A stretch of DNA of 64,000 nt from Lyophyllum atratum (Eukaryota; Basidiomycota; Agaricomycetes; Agaricales; Lyophyllaceae), in NCBI GenBank assembly GCA_014905825.1, contig JACGCN010000015.1, forward strand, positions 434,001-498,000, read 5' to 3'. This document shows, in pieces, positions 11,704 to 29,128 of this stretch; positions within the stretch are counted from its first letter, which is position 1, and every line of letters starts with the position of its first letter. The notes beneath the pieces are model-generated. The model saw nothing but the letters and a program-made list of their open reading frames with translations, searched no databases and was not told the origin of the DNA. A program made the translations under genes and the position numbers.

Positions 11704-12015
11704 GTCGAACGGCCATATGCACCACATTTTATGTTTGTCTTGCGGTTTTCAAAGCTTCCTTGGTTTTCCTTGGTCACCCCTGATCGAATCTCGAGTTCCG
11801 AGGCCTCCTTACTTTCCCCCACTTTCCCGACTTAATAGCGAGGCTTCTGTGCAATCCGCGACAGCAAACCGTTCAAAGGATCGCAATGGCTAGTTGACAC
11901 TGGCACCCGCCATCATATACCGAAGAGCGAGGTTCCTCCGTAGACTTGATTCTCCAACCATTCATTATCACTCTAAACCCTTTGTCGCACATGACACCTG
12001 GCACGGATTTCCGGG

Positions 12016-12042
12016 GGCTAAGCGGATTATTTCGTGGTTGAA
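12016..12042 (+). promoter_or_regulatory. Conserved xylanase promoter block, copy 1
   Basis: A block starting GGCTAAGCGGATTATTTC is shared almost base for base with 15197-15223 upstream of the second xylanase. GGCTAA matches the core bound by the ascomycete xylanase regulators XlnR/Xyr1. Whether a basidiomycete factor uses it is unknown. It sits 130 bp before the ATG. Confidence 0.5.
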
Positions 12043-12089
12043 CCATTCATGAGGGGTAATGATCACACTACTCAGTCAGATGCGTCGCG

Positions 12090-12098
12090 TATATAAGG
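12090..12098 (+). promoter_or_regulatory. TATA box of xylanase copy 1
   Basis: TATATAAGG lies 56 bp before the start codon. The same string lies 65 bp before the start of copy 2. Confidence 0.6.
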
Positions 12099-12145
12099 TG
12101 TGTACGGCCAGCTGAACTTACCCCAAGCTTCCAAAAAGTATCAAG

Positions 12146-17426
<5,281 letters not shown>

Positions 17427-17781
17427 GTTCGACGGCAGCTGCAGCCCAAGCCTGCATTCAGTTTTGCAAGTCTATGCTGGTCTGAGCAGGCACCTAGGTC
17501 CCCAAGGTGTAATTCATTGATCTCGCCAAAGAGCATGTTTTCCTACCAAAATAAAATCATCTGTCATGTTTCTGGGTCCTGTTCGATATCGACTAGAAGT
17601 CACCTTCCTGACGGGTTCTAGAGAGCGGGCATTGTTGCAATGTTGACACCAAGATCCCCTGACCTCATAGAATTCATGCCTGGTATTACAGCGATTCGCG
17701 GTAGGGCATTATAGTATGCGACCGTCTAGGACAGTTCGCGGCCATAGGATTACGTAGTATCGAAGGTCTTGGTCGCAAGCC
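17427..17781. other. Convergent spacer
   Basis: Between xylanase copy 2 and ALG3. A 19-base piece of the xylanase terminal exon (CAGCCCAAGCCTGCATNCA) recurs about 55 bp downstream, near 17440-17460, as a small local duplication. Nothing else seen. Confidence 0.5.
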
Positions 17782-19360
17782 TCACGTAGTTTTAATCTTC
17801 ACGGTCGCGTCCTTTTGCAGCCAGACGCCAACTAGCAGGAGTGCGTTAGCACAGAGGAGAATCGATGACGATAACGGCGTCGCGGGAAACACGTTCCATG
17901 CATATTCGATTCCAAGGATCAATGCCAGTCTGCAAAGGCGGACGGTACGATTAATTCCCACCGGTGGAGAGTAATGCACTATATGCTTACTTGACAGCGA
18001 GAGGATAGGGAGTTTTCCAAGCGAGGAATGGCACCTGAAGTGCATACCACGAATAAAATTGGTAGTGCAGTGACCGAGCAAATAGAATCCCGACGAGGTT
18101 GGAAGTGAAGAGCACTGTCGCGACATCTGTTTGGCATTAGCAAGAAGAAATGGATCCAGTAGGCAACAGGTAAACTTACAGTCAGGCGTCATAGGAGCCA
18201 CGCCACCGGCAGGGCGATGCGGCTGTCTTAGCCCTCGGGCGAAAACGCTCCACACACCTCCATCCGCTCTACACCACCTGAATAACCCAAAGAGAACCAG
18301 CACGAATACATGCCCGACCAGGAGTCCTACTGCCCAGCGACGGCTCAGGAAGGTTTCTTCGTCAACCATTCTCCAATTAACGGTCCATTTATACAAGAAA
18401 ACGCGTGACAGATCGAAGGCGGAGTGCAAGTATGCCCACGGATCCTCAGCTAAAAAGGGATTTGCTAGCAAGGTCTGGATTGCAGTAATCGTCATGATGT
18501 GGCGAAGGGTAGATAGAAGACCCCTCCGCTTGAACAAGATGACGAGCAGTCCAGGGAGGTAGAGCAATACGGACATTTTGACTGACAGGGCAGCTCTAAG
18601 GGATGATAGGGTTTAACGACTATAACATTGAAGAAGGTCTTGTGCTCACGCAAAAAGAAATGTCCCTGTGTCATCCAATCCAAGCTGATAAAAGAGGATT
18701 GCGGCCTGGACCGCCAGCACGGCCCAGCAATCGTTGAACAACCGCAGGACAAATACCGAATGGAGCCGTTTACTGAGCGGGAGAATCAGTAGAACCCAGT
18801 TCGGGATAGTTCCTGCTTTCCGGTAGATGGCACATGTAAGTGCGAGGGTTGCCACGTATAGTCCGGCGTAGATGTGTTGCGCAAGAGCTATATTTCGTCC
18901 TGAATCTGTGATATCGTGCAATATTGTGTGGATGCGCAGGTGGCCAGCTGGGTAGCTGGAGAGCCGGAATTAAGAATAAGTCAGTCAAGGGAAGACGCGT
19001 TTGGGATGGGGTACGAAGACTCACACAAGCGGCCCAGTTGGTCCTGTAATCATGCTATAGTTATGCTGCCCCTTCAAGAATACTTCCGTCTGAACCATGT
19101 AGGTTTCCCAGTCGATTTCCGTGTCTGCTTGGAATCATTGTGAGATTGGTGACTTGGGGGTGAAGAGCGCGACACCGACACGGTACGAAGCGGATGATGA
19201 GGTCTGTGAGCACCCCATCTCCGATGATAACCAGGAGGGCAAGCGTCCAGAAGTATCTGGGGTTTGTTAGGAGTTCCGTGGCCAGCTGTATGGGATGTCG
19301 GAGGCTCAGGTTGCCTCCTCGAGAAGAGGACGACATCGTAGTCGGACGTTTGGTGGACAA
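17782..19360 (-). CDS. ALG3: ALG3, Dol-P-Man:Man5GlcNAc2-PP-Dol alpha-1,3-mannosyltransferase
   Basis: ER lumenal step of N-glycan precursor synthesis that adds the first dolichol-phosphate-linked mannose. The protein starts [16 protein letters not shown] and has repeated membrane helices ([20 protein letters not shown]). It carries the lumenal family motif [11 protein letters not shown], then [18 protein letters not shown]. The strong family signature follows: [35 protein letters not shown]. Near the end are the LHYQFY-type segment and a basic tail VKIKTT with TGA at 17782. Six or so exons. Length (about 430 residues) fits the family. Confidence 0.92.
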
Positions 19361-19524
19361 TTCTCATAGTGATAGTTATGTTTGTGGTTATTTTTAACTT
19401 CTGCATAACCGGCTTCATTCTCACTTGTATAACGCAGGGTACAACAGTCACAGTAAAGACAGTGTAAGATGAGTGGTATATAGGCAGATCCAGGCTCCAT
19501 AAATGAAAAGAAAATAAACAATGC
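19361..19524. promoter_or_regulatory. ALG3 upstream / GH5 downstream spacer
   Basis: Tandem minus-strand arrangement leaves 164 bp for the ALG3 promoter and GH5 3' end. No clear motif. Confidence 0.3.
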
Positions 19525-21629
19525 TCATGATCCCTGTCTCAAAGCTGCCATCACAACCCTCTGGCCCTCCGCCAGTCCCCGACCAAACCCATCGCGATAA
19601 CTTTGCTCCGTTCCGGGCACGACAACAGTAGGTCCTAGTCGCGCAATGCACTCGTAGACGTACTGTCCGACAAAACCAAGCATCGAAAGGTCGAAAGACG
19701 CGAAGGACTTGGCCGCGAGGTATCCATCCGTATAGCCCGTTGCAGCGGACCTTTGCGCCGGTGTAAGGTCCGAGCCATCAGAAGCATCTCGCTTCCTTTG
19801 GCGACGACGGTGGATCGCTTCAAACCGATGGTGACAGCTGAGTAGTTCCGATTTCTGAGAAAACGAGCGTCGAGTGTGTTTGCTCAATGGCGCTTGAGAA
19901 GCAGCCATCGTGGCATTCGCTTGAAGCACCGATTAGAATATCAGAAGCTGAGGGGGCCGTCATGTTAGTGATGGAGGCGGACACGACCTGTGAATGCGAA
20001 GGGTCCGTGAAGGGGGCTTGGTCATAAGAGAAGAAGCTTGCGGGGAGGGTGTTATTGACAGCTGCCTTGAAACACCATCCGGGGTCACCTTCGCAATCTT
20101 CCTTCACGTAGGCTGTAAGCATGTTAGCCCACGCGAAGTAGAACTCAATCAAGTGTACTTACACCAGAAGCTCCATCCTGCTGTCGTATCTGCGTATACG
20201 TCCATCTGGCCTTTACAGAAGTTGCTTTGGGCTTGATGCTTGTCGGGCTCGTTCGATAATACTTTGCGGAGTCAGTGCACACGACCACTCATCGATGACG
20301 AGATTTCTACGTTGCTTGGCCGAAGCTTTGGCGAAGTTTTCGGCTATGGGACCCTGTATGTCACTGGTGTGCTGAAACGCTGGTTCAGCTTCGTCCGAAG
20401 GCGTAAAGACAAAATACGAATGGTGATCTTGGACGACGAAATCATTCCGGTTGGCAACATAATCGGTGAAGCGCTCCATATCAAATCCATTGTGCAAGTA
20501 TAGTGGGAGAGTCGCAGCCGCGATCGTGGGTGCTCGCCTCATAGATTCAATAGCGCGTGTGTCTATTACGACATGTAAGTAGACTGTACGGCATCAATGG
20601 AGGCGACGACCACATACAAAAGTCCGTCAGCTCTGGCAAGTTCTTAGGCTCGTTCAAGATCTGAATCCCGACAACGTTCGTCACGGTGGACAGCTGCTCC
20701 ACGAGGAACATGAGCACGCTGATTGTCTTCTCCATATACTGCTGGGTTCTCAAACATGTTCGTCGCGTTGTCCGATATTCCAGAGTGCGGTTGACCATTC
20801 TGGCTTCCGACAGCTCCATGCAGGTCGACCAGAACGCCTATGCCGGATTCCCTAGCCATGTTGATAGCGCGCACAATCCTCGGCCAAGAGTTCTTGTAAA
20901 CTTCAGCGACTGGAGCAAAAGGCGTGTCCTGGCAGTAGTACGGTCCTAGATTCCAGTATCCGATGGGCAGGCGGACTGTGTTGATGCCGATACTTGCGAG
21001 ATATTCCAAGTCAGATTTGGTGATCCATGTGTCCCAATGGCGCTCCAGAAGAGAACGTGCGGAATTCAGTGAGCCCCAGCCAGATGCGATATCCAATTCT
21101 GAGAGTTTCTTGCCTGACGCACACTTGAATTGAGATGGGGCCATCCAGTTTTCGTGAACGAACCTGCGATGATCGTACGTTAGTCCGGTGCGTATAGGGT
21201 CATAAAATTACTATACCAGGAGCCTAGATTCACAGACTGCTGCTGCCGATAACGATATAGATTCGCCATGTCAGGATCATAAGGAGCAAAGACTTGATTT
21301 CCCAGAGGGGGAGTTGAATATGGCTCGACATAGCATTCGTTGTACTCGTCCCGTGCAATAGGTGAAGGCTCTGCGGTATTCTCGAATAGCATAAGACGAG
21401 CCCTACGGTCTTTGGGATGAGCGATAGGAGGCCATAGAACGGGTCCAGAGTTGTTGTCAGCAGTAGCCAGGGCAGAAAAGGTTGAAGGATCAGGTTTGTA
21501 TGAGACCTGGGTCAAGTTAAGGGCTTGTAGAAGGGCGGAAAACGAGCCTGCGCTGAAAAACATATGTAGAAAGAAAGAAAAAATAAAAGACGGGGACCAG
21601 CCAACGTCGTGGTAGAAGGAAGATGGCAA
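19525..21629 (-). CDS. Glucan 1,3-beta-glucosidase, GH5_9 type
   Basis: Exo-beta-1,3-glucanase of the kind that trims cell-wall glucan. N-terminal part: QQQSVNLGSW, MAPSQFKCASGKKLSELDIA. Barrel part: NTVRLPIGYWNLGPYY, VLVDLHGAVGSQNGQPHSG, the acid/base glutamate in GIQILNEPKN, DHHSYFVFTP and the nucleophile region NLVIDEWSCALT. Then TAGWSFW and a fungal C-terminal region TGYTDGYLAAKSF, LGFVGQYV, ending ALRQGS. One-base shifts break the frame near 20745 (in a CCC run), 20219 and 19920. The 5' end is unsure: the sequence before AGSFSALL looks like an intron acceptor, so the true start may lie upstream of 21629. Confidence 0.85.
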
Positions 21630-22135
21630 CTCTACCTGTGGCTGACCAACTTATAATCACTTGGCTTCATTTCAACCACCGCAAGACCTTACTCAGAAAC
21701 ACTGACAACGTTGGTACCAAAAAAGGCGATGGTATTGAAGACCACTTCGTATGATGATAGATTTCTGGAAAAATGTCTGTATGTATAATTGATTGGATGA
21801 TGGGTTGGGGAATGATGATGCGTGCGTGATAGGGCAGAAGCTACAAGAGGACTTTAAGATTACGGTAATGTTGGGATAGAGAATAAAGACAAGGGGAAGG
21901 AAACGGGACGTGCACTACTATCCACACTCTTCCCTGACATGAGAGTCATATGCATTTTTAGGTTTTGCCACCTTCCATGCCGTCCGATCCAGGCCGCGCA
22001 TGACGATGGGGTCGTATGTGAGCGAGTAGTCGGACGGCACGCACGAAGCGAGCGCGCGTTAAAGGCAGACGGGAGTGTGCGTTACGGCGACGAGGCGGGG
22101 GACATGACGAAGCTGATGCAGATGCCACCGCACGC
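21630..22135. other. GH5 upstream / TBP downstream region
   Basis: About 500 bp with no firm gene. A possible 5' exon of the GH5 gene (frame reading TIAFFGTNVVSVSE, minus strand about 21695-21740, ending at a GTAAGG donor) lies here. Confidence 0.35.
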
Positions 22136-23359
22136 CTAAGGTTTTCGGAACTCGCACAACACGGTGTATATCGTGTTGAAAGCCGTGTAAATCTCTTCTC
22201 TGACCTGAGTCACGAGAGGGAGGCAAGGAGTGTCAGCGGATGGGGTTCAAACCGAGTCCACTGAACTCATGACATGAGCGCATTCGAAGGGATCGAAAAA
22301 GTGATCCCAACGTCCGCCAAGGTCATCAGGACACAGGGATGTCATTGCTCCAAGCCACGAAGGCCGAGCAAGGCCCCGTAGTGAACGATACTCATGTCAC
22401 ATAACAGAGAGATAAAGGAAATCGTTTACCTTAGCACCAGTGAGGACGATCTTCCCCGACACGAATATAAGAAGCACGACCTTCGGCTTAATCATGCGGT
22501 AGATGAGACCGGGGAACAACTGGAGAGCTTATAGTTAGAAATAAGAACATGGGACCCAACCATTGCGAGACGCACCTCAGGTTCATAGCTGCTGAACTGT
22601 CCGTGGCTGTATGCCAAGCCCTCCAAACGAATAGGGAACTTAACATCACAACTTCCGACGATGTTCTGAATCTTGAACTCCGAGAATTTTGCAACAAAGC
22701 CAAGCTTCTGAACGATACGCGCGTACTTGCGCGACGCCAGACGTGAGTCATCCTCCGACTTGGCACCAGTGACGACCATCTTGCCCGACGCGAAAATCAG
22801 CGCGGTGGTCTTCGGGTCGCGAATACGCATGATGACGGCTGCAAAACGCTATGCGGAACAAATCGAAACAGTTCGAAATGCTACGCGGGAAAAAGTGAGT
22901 CAATACCAACCTTAGGATTGTACTCCGCGTTCCGGGCGTGAAGCGCGATGGTCTTTAAATCGAGGCGGCAGTCGAGGTTGACAGTGGCGACGATGTTCTG
23001 AAGTGTGGGCACGATACCCTCGACAGCAGTTATATGTTGTTGTTCGAGGGTGAGTGGCACAGGGGTGGAAGGAACAGGGGTCGATGGTGTCGATGGTCCG
23101 GCTACAGCGTTAGAAGGTGGGGACTGAGATGCGAGAGGGGCAGGGAGCTGAGATTGAGAGTAAGAGTTCGAGAGTGGCGATGGGCCAGGCAGCGAAGAGG
23201 GCTGTTGCTGCAGGTATGGGTTCCCCGACGGTAAAGCCAGACCATGTTGAGGCTGCTGCTGATACTGGCTTGGGGCTGATGCTGGTAGGGCTGTTGCTGC
23301 TGGGAAGAGGCGTTGGAACGACCGAACGTGACGTTACGAGCAGGGAGAGCAAAAGACAT
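22136..23359 (-). CDS. TBP: TATA-box-binding protein
   Basis: General initiation factor that binds TATA DNA for all three RNA polymerases. The saddle core is complete and shows both direct repeats. Repeat 1: [47 protein letters not shown]. Repeat 2: [52 protein letters not shown]. It ends [19 protein letters not shown] with TAG at 22136. The N-terminal leader is Gln/Pro/Ser-rich, starting [15 protein letters not shown]. The leader's first part and the rest are in different frames. One missing base near 23268-23275, or an unseen intron, is needed to join PYQHQPQ to QYQQQPQHG. Confidence 0.93.
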
Positions 23360-24493
23360 CGCCGAAAAATTTGGCAAAGGGGCGTGAGAAAGTAATAAGG
23401 GGGGGAAGAAACGAGTTTTAAGTGGCGAACGGCGCGCTTATATACCAAGTGAATTTTAAACTCCGCTGAATGGAGTCATCGATGCCTTACGTAACGCCTC
23501 CTCCTTTGTCTCGTTCGGATCCCATGGAATGCCCCAAGTCCTGCTCGCCTCCCTCCATTCTCGACTCTCCCTCCACAACTCAACCATCGCAAGCTTATCA
23601 GGTCATCCGATTGCGAACTTCATAATCTGTTCTTCTTGAGAACTTCGTAGAATGCGCTCGAGCCTTAGGGGAGAGTGCTCACTAGCGCTGACTGAGCACG
23701 AATTGGGCACGTGTTGCCACGTATTTTCGCTTGCCCTGACAACCGACATCTCTGCGGCGCAAAAGATGATCTTCAGAATCACAACTTGTTTTGCCTTCAT
23801 CCATGAAGATTTCCATTAACGCCCGCCTTCATCCGCATCTATCATTGTTATCAAGCGCTGGCGTGTCTGTTCATGCCACGAGGATCCTAGACTTGGTCAT
23901 GTCATCGGAGCATACCGGCTATCGATCTGCCGCACAGGCCATTCCAATCCTGAGTAGATCTTCAAGGACACGGTTCAATCTCTGAACTTCTAATCTCCAT
24001 GACCTCGCCTCAAAGGCTCCGGTGACTGGTTTGCGTTATGATTATCCTTCGTTGTTATACGTTTTTGGACTGGAGCGCCCACGACTTCCGTAACCTCCTA
24101 TCCCCATACTCCCCGAGACATTACCCCGTGATAGCTTAAAATGCGCTCTATCGTCTATGCGGCCACTGCGGACTGCGCGTAGAATGAGTCTCAGAGATAC
24201 AGACTCACCGTCAAGTTGGCGTAAAAGATAACCCAGCGCTTTAGTCTACACCATACACGATTACGCCCCAGCCATCTCTTGTAAAGTAATTAGAAAATAG
24301 CCAGAAGAAATCCAATATCGCAATGCATATAGAGGGTATTATAGTAGTACGACGAAAAAATGCACAGAAGAAAGGACTGTTCGGAGGGCATGCTTACTCT
24401 ATGTACAACTTGGACCATAGCCACCACCCACGACACAGACCCTACAGCCCAAAGCTCAAATTACACGCCCGCAACGATCCTATGGCAACATGT
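23360..24493. other. TBP upstream / VPS1 downstream region
   Basis: About 1.1 kb with only short unsupported frames. It must contain the TBP promoter and VPS1 3' flank. Confidence 0.5.
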
Positions 24494-27097
24494 TCAGAGG
24501 AGATCGCTGCAAAAAAAAGAAAGTAACGCACTCCTCGGCCTTGTTCAGGGCCTGCACCATGCTGACAACCTCTTTTCTACGGCTGACAACATATTCGCTC
24601 TCCTTCAACAAGTCGTCGAGGACTTCCGGCTTGTATAGCTCTTGGAGAAGTTCCCGTTGGAGGTTCTCCTTAGAGTGCGAGACAAGTGTGAGGGAGATCG
24701 CCTTGGGCACCATGTCGATCATCTCGCGCTTCACGATGTTGAAGTACGAATGGATGAGCAATTCTACAATGCAGCAGGTCAGACATGAGCCTGTCGAATA
24801 AGAGAAGGCGGGACGCAACTGATGACTTCGGTCTCCATTGTCTCCCGGTCGCTCAGCGCAGCCTGTGGCCGGATAATCGCTGGGGGTGCCTCCATGACGC
24901 CGCCCTTTTTCTTCGCAGCGCCAGTCTTCGCTGAGAAGAAGGAGCCGAAGAAGCTTGGCTCCTCTTTCTTTGCGTCCACGTCAAGATCCTTGTTGTTGTT
25001 GACTTGCGCACGAGTGTTCTTGGGGTCGTTTGCCGGCGGCGGAGGTTTGGCAGCATTGATACGGTCGTTCACGATGGCTGTCGCCTTATGACCGCTGATG
25101 AAATCAGGATGTGTCGTATTGACGTAACATGCTTGCATGCTGAGCCATCTGGTATAAGCGAGGTCATACGAAATTAAGAACACCACTTACGCAACGAGGT
25201 CTGTCACTAGCTTTGTCGTTGGGGTCATCGATGTCTTGAAAAAGTTGACAACGACGGAGTTGAAACGGTCACGGAGAGCGGGATACCGCCTGAACGCTTG
25301 CTATTTGGTTCCGCGTATCAGTATAATAAAAATGATTCAAAAGAGCTTGGGTACGAACAACTTTGCTGAGAAGTTGGCCAAGAATACGGATAAGCTCGTC
25401 GTAGACCAGTTGACAACACTTGAGACTGGGATCCTCCAAGCGCTTGATCTGTTGCTTCACAATCACTTCGAAGGCTGCAGTGCCAACAAAAAGCGATGGC
25501 GTGGAACCCTAGATGTGTGGAACCATGTCAGCTACATGTGAACTAGACGAGGGCCGAGTGACTCACGGAAGAGTTGTACAAGATCGTCCGAATGTCACCA
25601 TCCTTGACCTGGTCGAAAGGGTCGATGCCGCGGACACCATTGTTGAATAGTTCGTGGAAGACGAAGCTGATACGCGCTCCTCCGGACAGTTCGTTTAGTG
25701 ACAAATCGTTGGTATTACCATCGATTGTTGTGCGAAATTCTGAGCAGAATTCAGTGATGACGGATAGGACAACGTTGCCAGCAGTTGCCGTCGCCGAGGG
25801 GTCCACCAAGTGTCAATAGCTCAGCGTTGTATTTCTGTAGCTGCTTGTGTGATGCGAGCTTTGATGTCGGGGATTGTCGCTCGGATATGGTGCATGAGGA
25901 TCTGATGAGTATTGTTAGACAGAAAGACCTGATATACGAAAGCCACAGTACCATGTTGAGTTTGCGAGCAAGGAAAGGGGTCCCGCAGAACTGTGCTTTG
26001 CCCTTGTATGAGGAGTGGTTCTCGAAGAATTCGCGTTCATGTTCGAGGGCATGACTGATGGGCTTGCCAGACTCGATATCACGTTGACCACGATTGACGA
26101 CTGGAACATATCCTAAACGCAGAGGGATGATGCGACCGGCGAGAATATCCACGACATCCGTTCCAACGTCCCTGTGGTCCTATTCATCAGTATTGAGACC
26201 GGGCAGATGAGACACCTTCACTCACATCAAATCGACCTTCGTAAGTACACCGATTGTCCTCGTGCCATCAGGATCCACTTCCCGCGCCATTTTCAAACCG
26301 TCCGAATTCGCCAAATCAGTGTTTGCACCAGTGACGGCGAGGATTATACAAGCAGGTTTTGAGATGTACTTCATGAGCATCTCTCGGATCTGTTTCTCGA
26401 TGTCGCGGGGCTGGTCCCCGACTGGGACCTTGGTCAGACCGGGTAGATCGACCAGCGTAAGTGTGAGGACGTTGGGAGAGAATATACGGAGATTGATGGG
26501 CTGGGGTGAGATCCCAGCGTTCTTTCCAGTCTTCGCCTCCGTATCGCGTACGATTTCGTCTCTGATCTTGTGGAAGTCGTAGAACTTCTCGCCAGGAAGA
26601 TGAAGGAATTCGCCCCATTCGTCAGCATTTGCAGCTTTGTCGGCACCTTTGTCTTTGCCGTTTATTTGCGCTGCGGCGAAGTCAGATTATGATTTAGGCT
26701 TTGGGAGTCATACTTACGACTGCTTGTACCAGGTACTCCGCCTGCTGGTCTGTTGATTAGTTGCAGGACCTTTAGAAGGGAATTAGTGTCAGTTTGATAA
26801 AGGATTCGCCACAAGCCACCACGCACCAGCGGTCGCCGTGTCACGATACCAGTACCACGAGGCAGGAAATCTCGTCCGACGATGTTCTAAGAAGCCTAGT
26901 CAGATAGCCAGAACACCGAAAGCACAATCTCTTCACACCTCGAGCACACTACTCTTGCCACTACTCTGGCTGCCGAGTACGCATATCTGGGGAAGGTCTA
27001 TCTGCGACGCCGACGAGCCTACTGCGGTGAAGACATCCTGGAGCTTGTTGATAACAGAGACTATTTCTGTTCCGAGGCCTGATGATGCTGTAGCCAT
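24494..27097 (-). CDS. VPS1: VPS1-type dynamin GTPase
   Basis: Dynamin family GTPase for vacuolar sorting, endosome and peroxisome fission. The GTPase domain has G1 [13 protein letters not shown], switch region [15 protein letters not shown]3 [12 protein letters not shown] and G4 [10 protein letters not shown]. The middle domain contains [49 protein letters not shown] and a stalk with [19 protein letters not shown] Pro/Lys-rich insert ([18 protein letters not shown]) leads to the GTPase effector domain ([35 protein letters not shown]). There is no PH or proline-rich domain, as in VPS1. One extra base at 25783 breaks the frame between LGDGN and [12 protein letters not shown]. The last exon gives KAEDDLL and TGA. 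Start at 27097. Confidence 0.95.
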
Positions 27098-27458
27098 TCT
27101 CTAGGTGGTGAGGTACAAGCGCGAAGGGGTGGTGAATTACAGAAGTAGGGAAATGAGGCAAGCGGCACTTCTGATTGTATTTACGAGGTCTGAACCAAAC
27201 TGCGCCAAAGTCAAGATCACTGAGACTGCGGCCTGCGGCACCGCCACTCAGACTCAAGAGTCACTCAGCCACAACATCCCACATGTCTGATACAGGCAGC
27301 TATCCTGATGACTGACTGCGCAGGACTACGGAACAAGTCCATTCTACGTGCAAAGATCTACAACTCAAGTACTACGCGACGTGCATACAGAGCCGCGACT
27401 TTTTCACTGAAGTGAAAAACTTTGTGAACCTTTCGTGTCAAGGAAGCTAGGATGCAGG
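27098..27458. other. VPS1 upstream spacer
   Basis: About 360 bp, presumably the VPS1 promoter and the MYND gene 3' flank. A CACTGAAGTG palindrome-like string lies near 27405. No gene seen. Confidence 0.4.
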
Positions 27459-28325
27459 TCACTGAATTATTGCGGGCGCTGCATCTCTGAGATGCTCTTT
27501 CTTCAGACACCTCGCATTCACGCCACATGTCTTACAAGCCCGCTCCTTCCGCTCAAAGGCATCCTCGTTGTACACACTCCCTGCAATCTCAGGGTGTCTG
27601 TCGCCATGGTAGGGCTTGCGGCCGTCGCCGTCAAGATAACTCGGGATGGACAGGCAATAGCTCACGCCAAAGTTGGACTTTGCACAGCGGCAAGTACCAT
27701 GAGGCCGTTCGAGCTCTGGTATCCCTGCATTGCAGAGGTTCAGCAGTAAATTAAATGCATGGTAGCTGCAGAAGATGAGGAACATGCCTTGATTTTCTGG
27801 ATAGGTACAGGCCTCGCAAACAGTGTAATCACATTCTTGGCAGCGTTTGAATGGGTCTCCTATATCCACTGGATCGACTCTAAATTCCTCTTCCCAGTCC
27901 TCCCTTTCTTCCACAGGTGCACCGCGGAATGGGAGAAAACACCCATCGCACACTGACACAGGAGTGAGGTTTCTTCTGCGTTCTGCCCAGCTGCCTCTTC
28001 GATTTCATTGAGGAACCCCATCGTCGTCCCAGGACCGCTGTATTTCTTCATCATTCTATCCAATTTGTAGTGCATAGCTGATTTGGTGCACACGCTGCGT
28101 TTATGTATTTTCCAGTCCTTTTTTTGACATTCGACGCTGTAGGAGGCTATCAGAAATTCATCTCTATAACATATCTGGACATCTACGTACGAGCAATAAC
28201 TGCACGAACACTTGAGATCAGATTAAATCATCTCCTGTTCCGCCTGGGACTCACATCGTTTTCTGACATTGAGAACATTGCATTGGCTTTTCGCATTCGG
28301 CTCTACATACGCTACAACGCCGCAT
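27459..28325 (-). CDS. MYND-type zinc finger protein with second Cys-rich region
   Basis: The start MRRCSVCRAECEKPMQCSQC continues KTM-YCS over an intron, then VECQKKDWKIHKRSVC. The C-x2-C, C-x2-C, C-x3-C, H-x3-C spacing is that of a MYND finger, a protein-interaction module. After MKKYSGPGTTMGFLNEIEEA comes a second region, CDGCFLPFRGAP, then KRCQECDYTVCEACTYPE, GTCRCAKSNFGVSYCL and near the end CKTCGVNARC, which could bind more zinc. Basidiomycetes have many MYND proteins without a known partner. The second cluster may hold a GC-AG intron after YPENQ, but it is also open in frame. Function unknown; nuclear or cytosolic by lack of a signal. Confidence 0.7.
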
Positions 28326-29128
28326 GATGGCACGAAGGAGAGCTAGCTTGTGGCGAGATTACTAGAAAAACAGCGAGAATGCCGAGTGCGGTCCAGAGAA
28401 TCGAGAAAGAGGCGAGATGGTAGTTCAGGCTCAGGCTTGTACTCGTTGTCAGCTCAATAAGTAGTGGACAAACGAATGAGCAAGGGGTCATGAGATGATC
28501 TCGAGATGATCTCGTCTTGTGGCTGCGTGGGAGAAGAACGACACGACCTCCAACTCACACACTTCGATTTTTTAACTTGTCTGGCGAATGCCATTCGATG
28601 GAACAAACGTATAACGACAATGCTCAAATATACATTGAACAACCGACAAACTAAGTACAACCTAACAAAATGCAAACAGTATACAGAACAAAGGCGACAA
28701 TGGGGCAGCAGGGCAAGATGGGAGATGCGATATATATACGATGAGGTGGGTACTGGGAACGATGTGCACCGAGGCAAGCAGCTCAGCCATGAACAAGCCG
28801 TTGTGCCCACCCGGTAGTGTCGGCTACGCCCCCAGCCCAATGAAATGCAGCAATATTTGGTACAGATGAAGGACGTAGAATGAAAGATACAGGCGTACGA
28901 ACCCCCTTACGCGGTGCGCACTGAGCGCTTGGGCGGCAGTGGCAGGTCCAGAGGGTAGCTGCTGGTCGCGGTCCGTGATGGTGCTGGGATAGTCGTGGAA
29001 AGCGATGATGATGTGGATGATGATGTTGTATGTACATGAAGCGCCGGCGGGACGCTAATAGGGTTTATGATGCTGGTGGTATCGATGTGGGGGTTGGTGG
29101 GCTGAGCCGCCGGGTCTCCTTCTTCTAG
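28326..29128. other. Intergenic, no gene seen
   Basis: Upstream flank of the MYND gene and 3' flank of the BCS1-type gene. Minus-strand frames here are low-complexity (His/Pro-rich near 28960-29030) and unsupported. Confidence 0.5.

Larger units (their letters stand above)
10179..12145. other. Long divergent intergenic region, no gene seen
   Basis: About 2 kb between the starts of RAD18 and the first xylanase. Frames are short and unsupported. It includes the poly-C tract at 11666-11703 and, in the last 320 bp, blocks shared with the promoter of the second xylanase. Confidence 0.55.

Noticed and set aside
28783..29037. His/Pro-rich minus-strand frame
   Set aside because: Low-complexity repeat of CAT/CCA codons only; no sign of coding.
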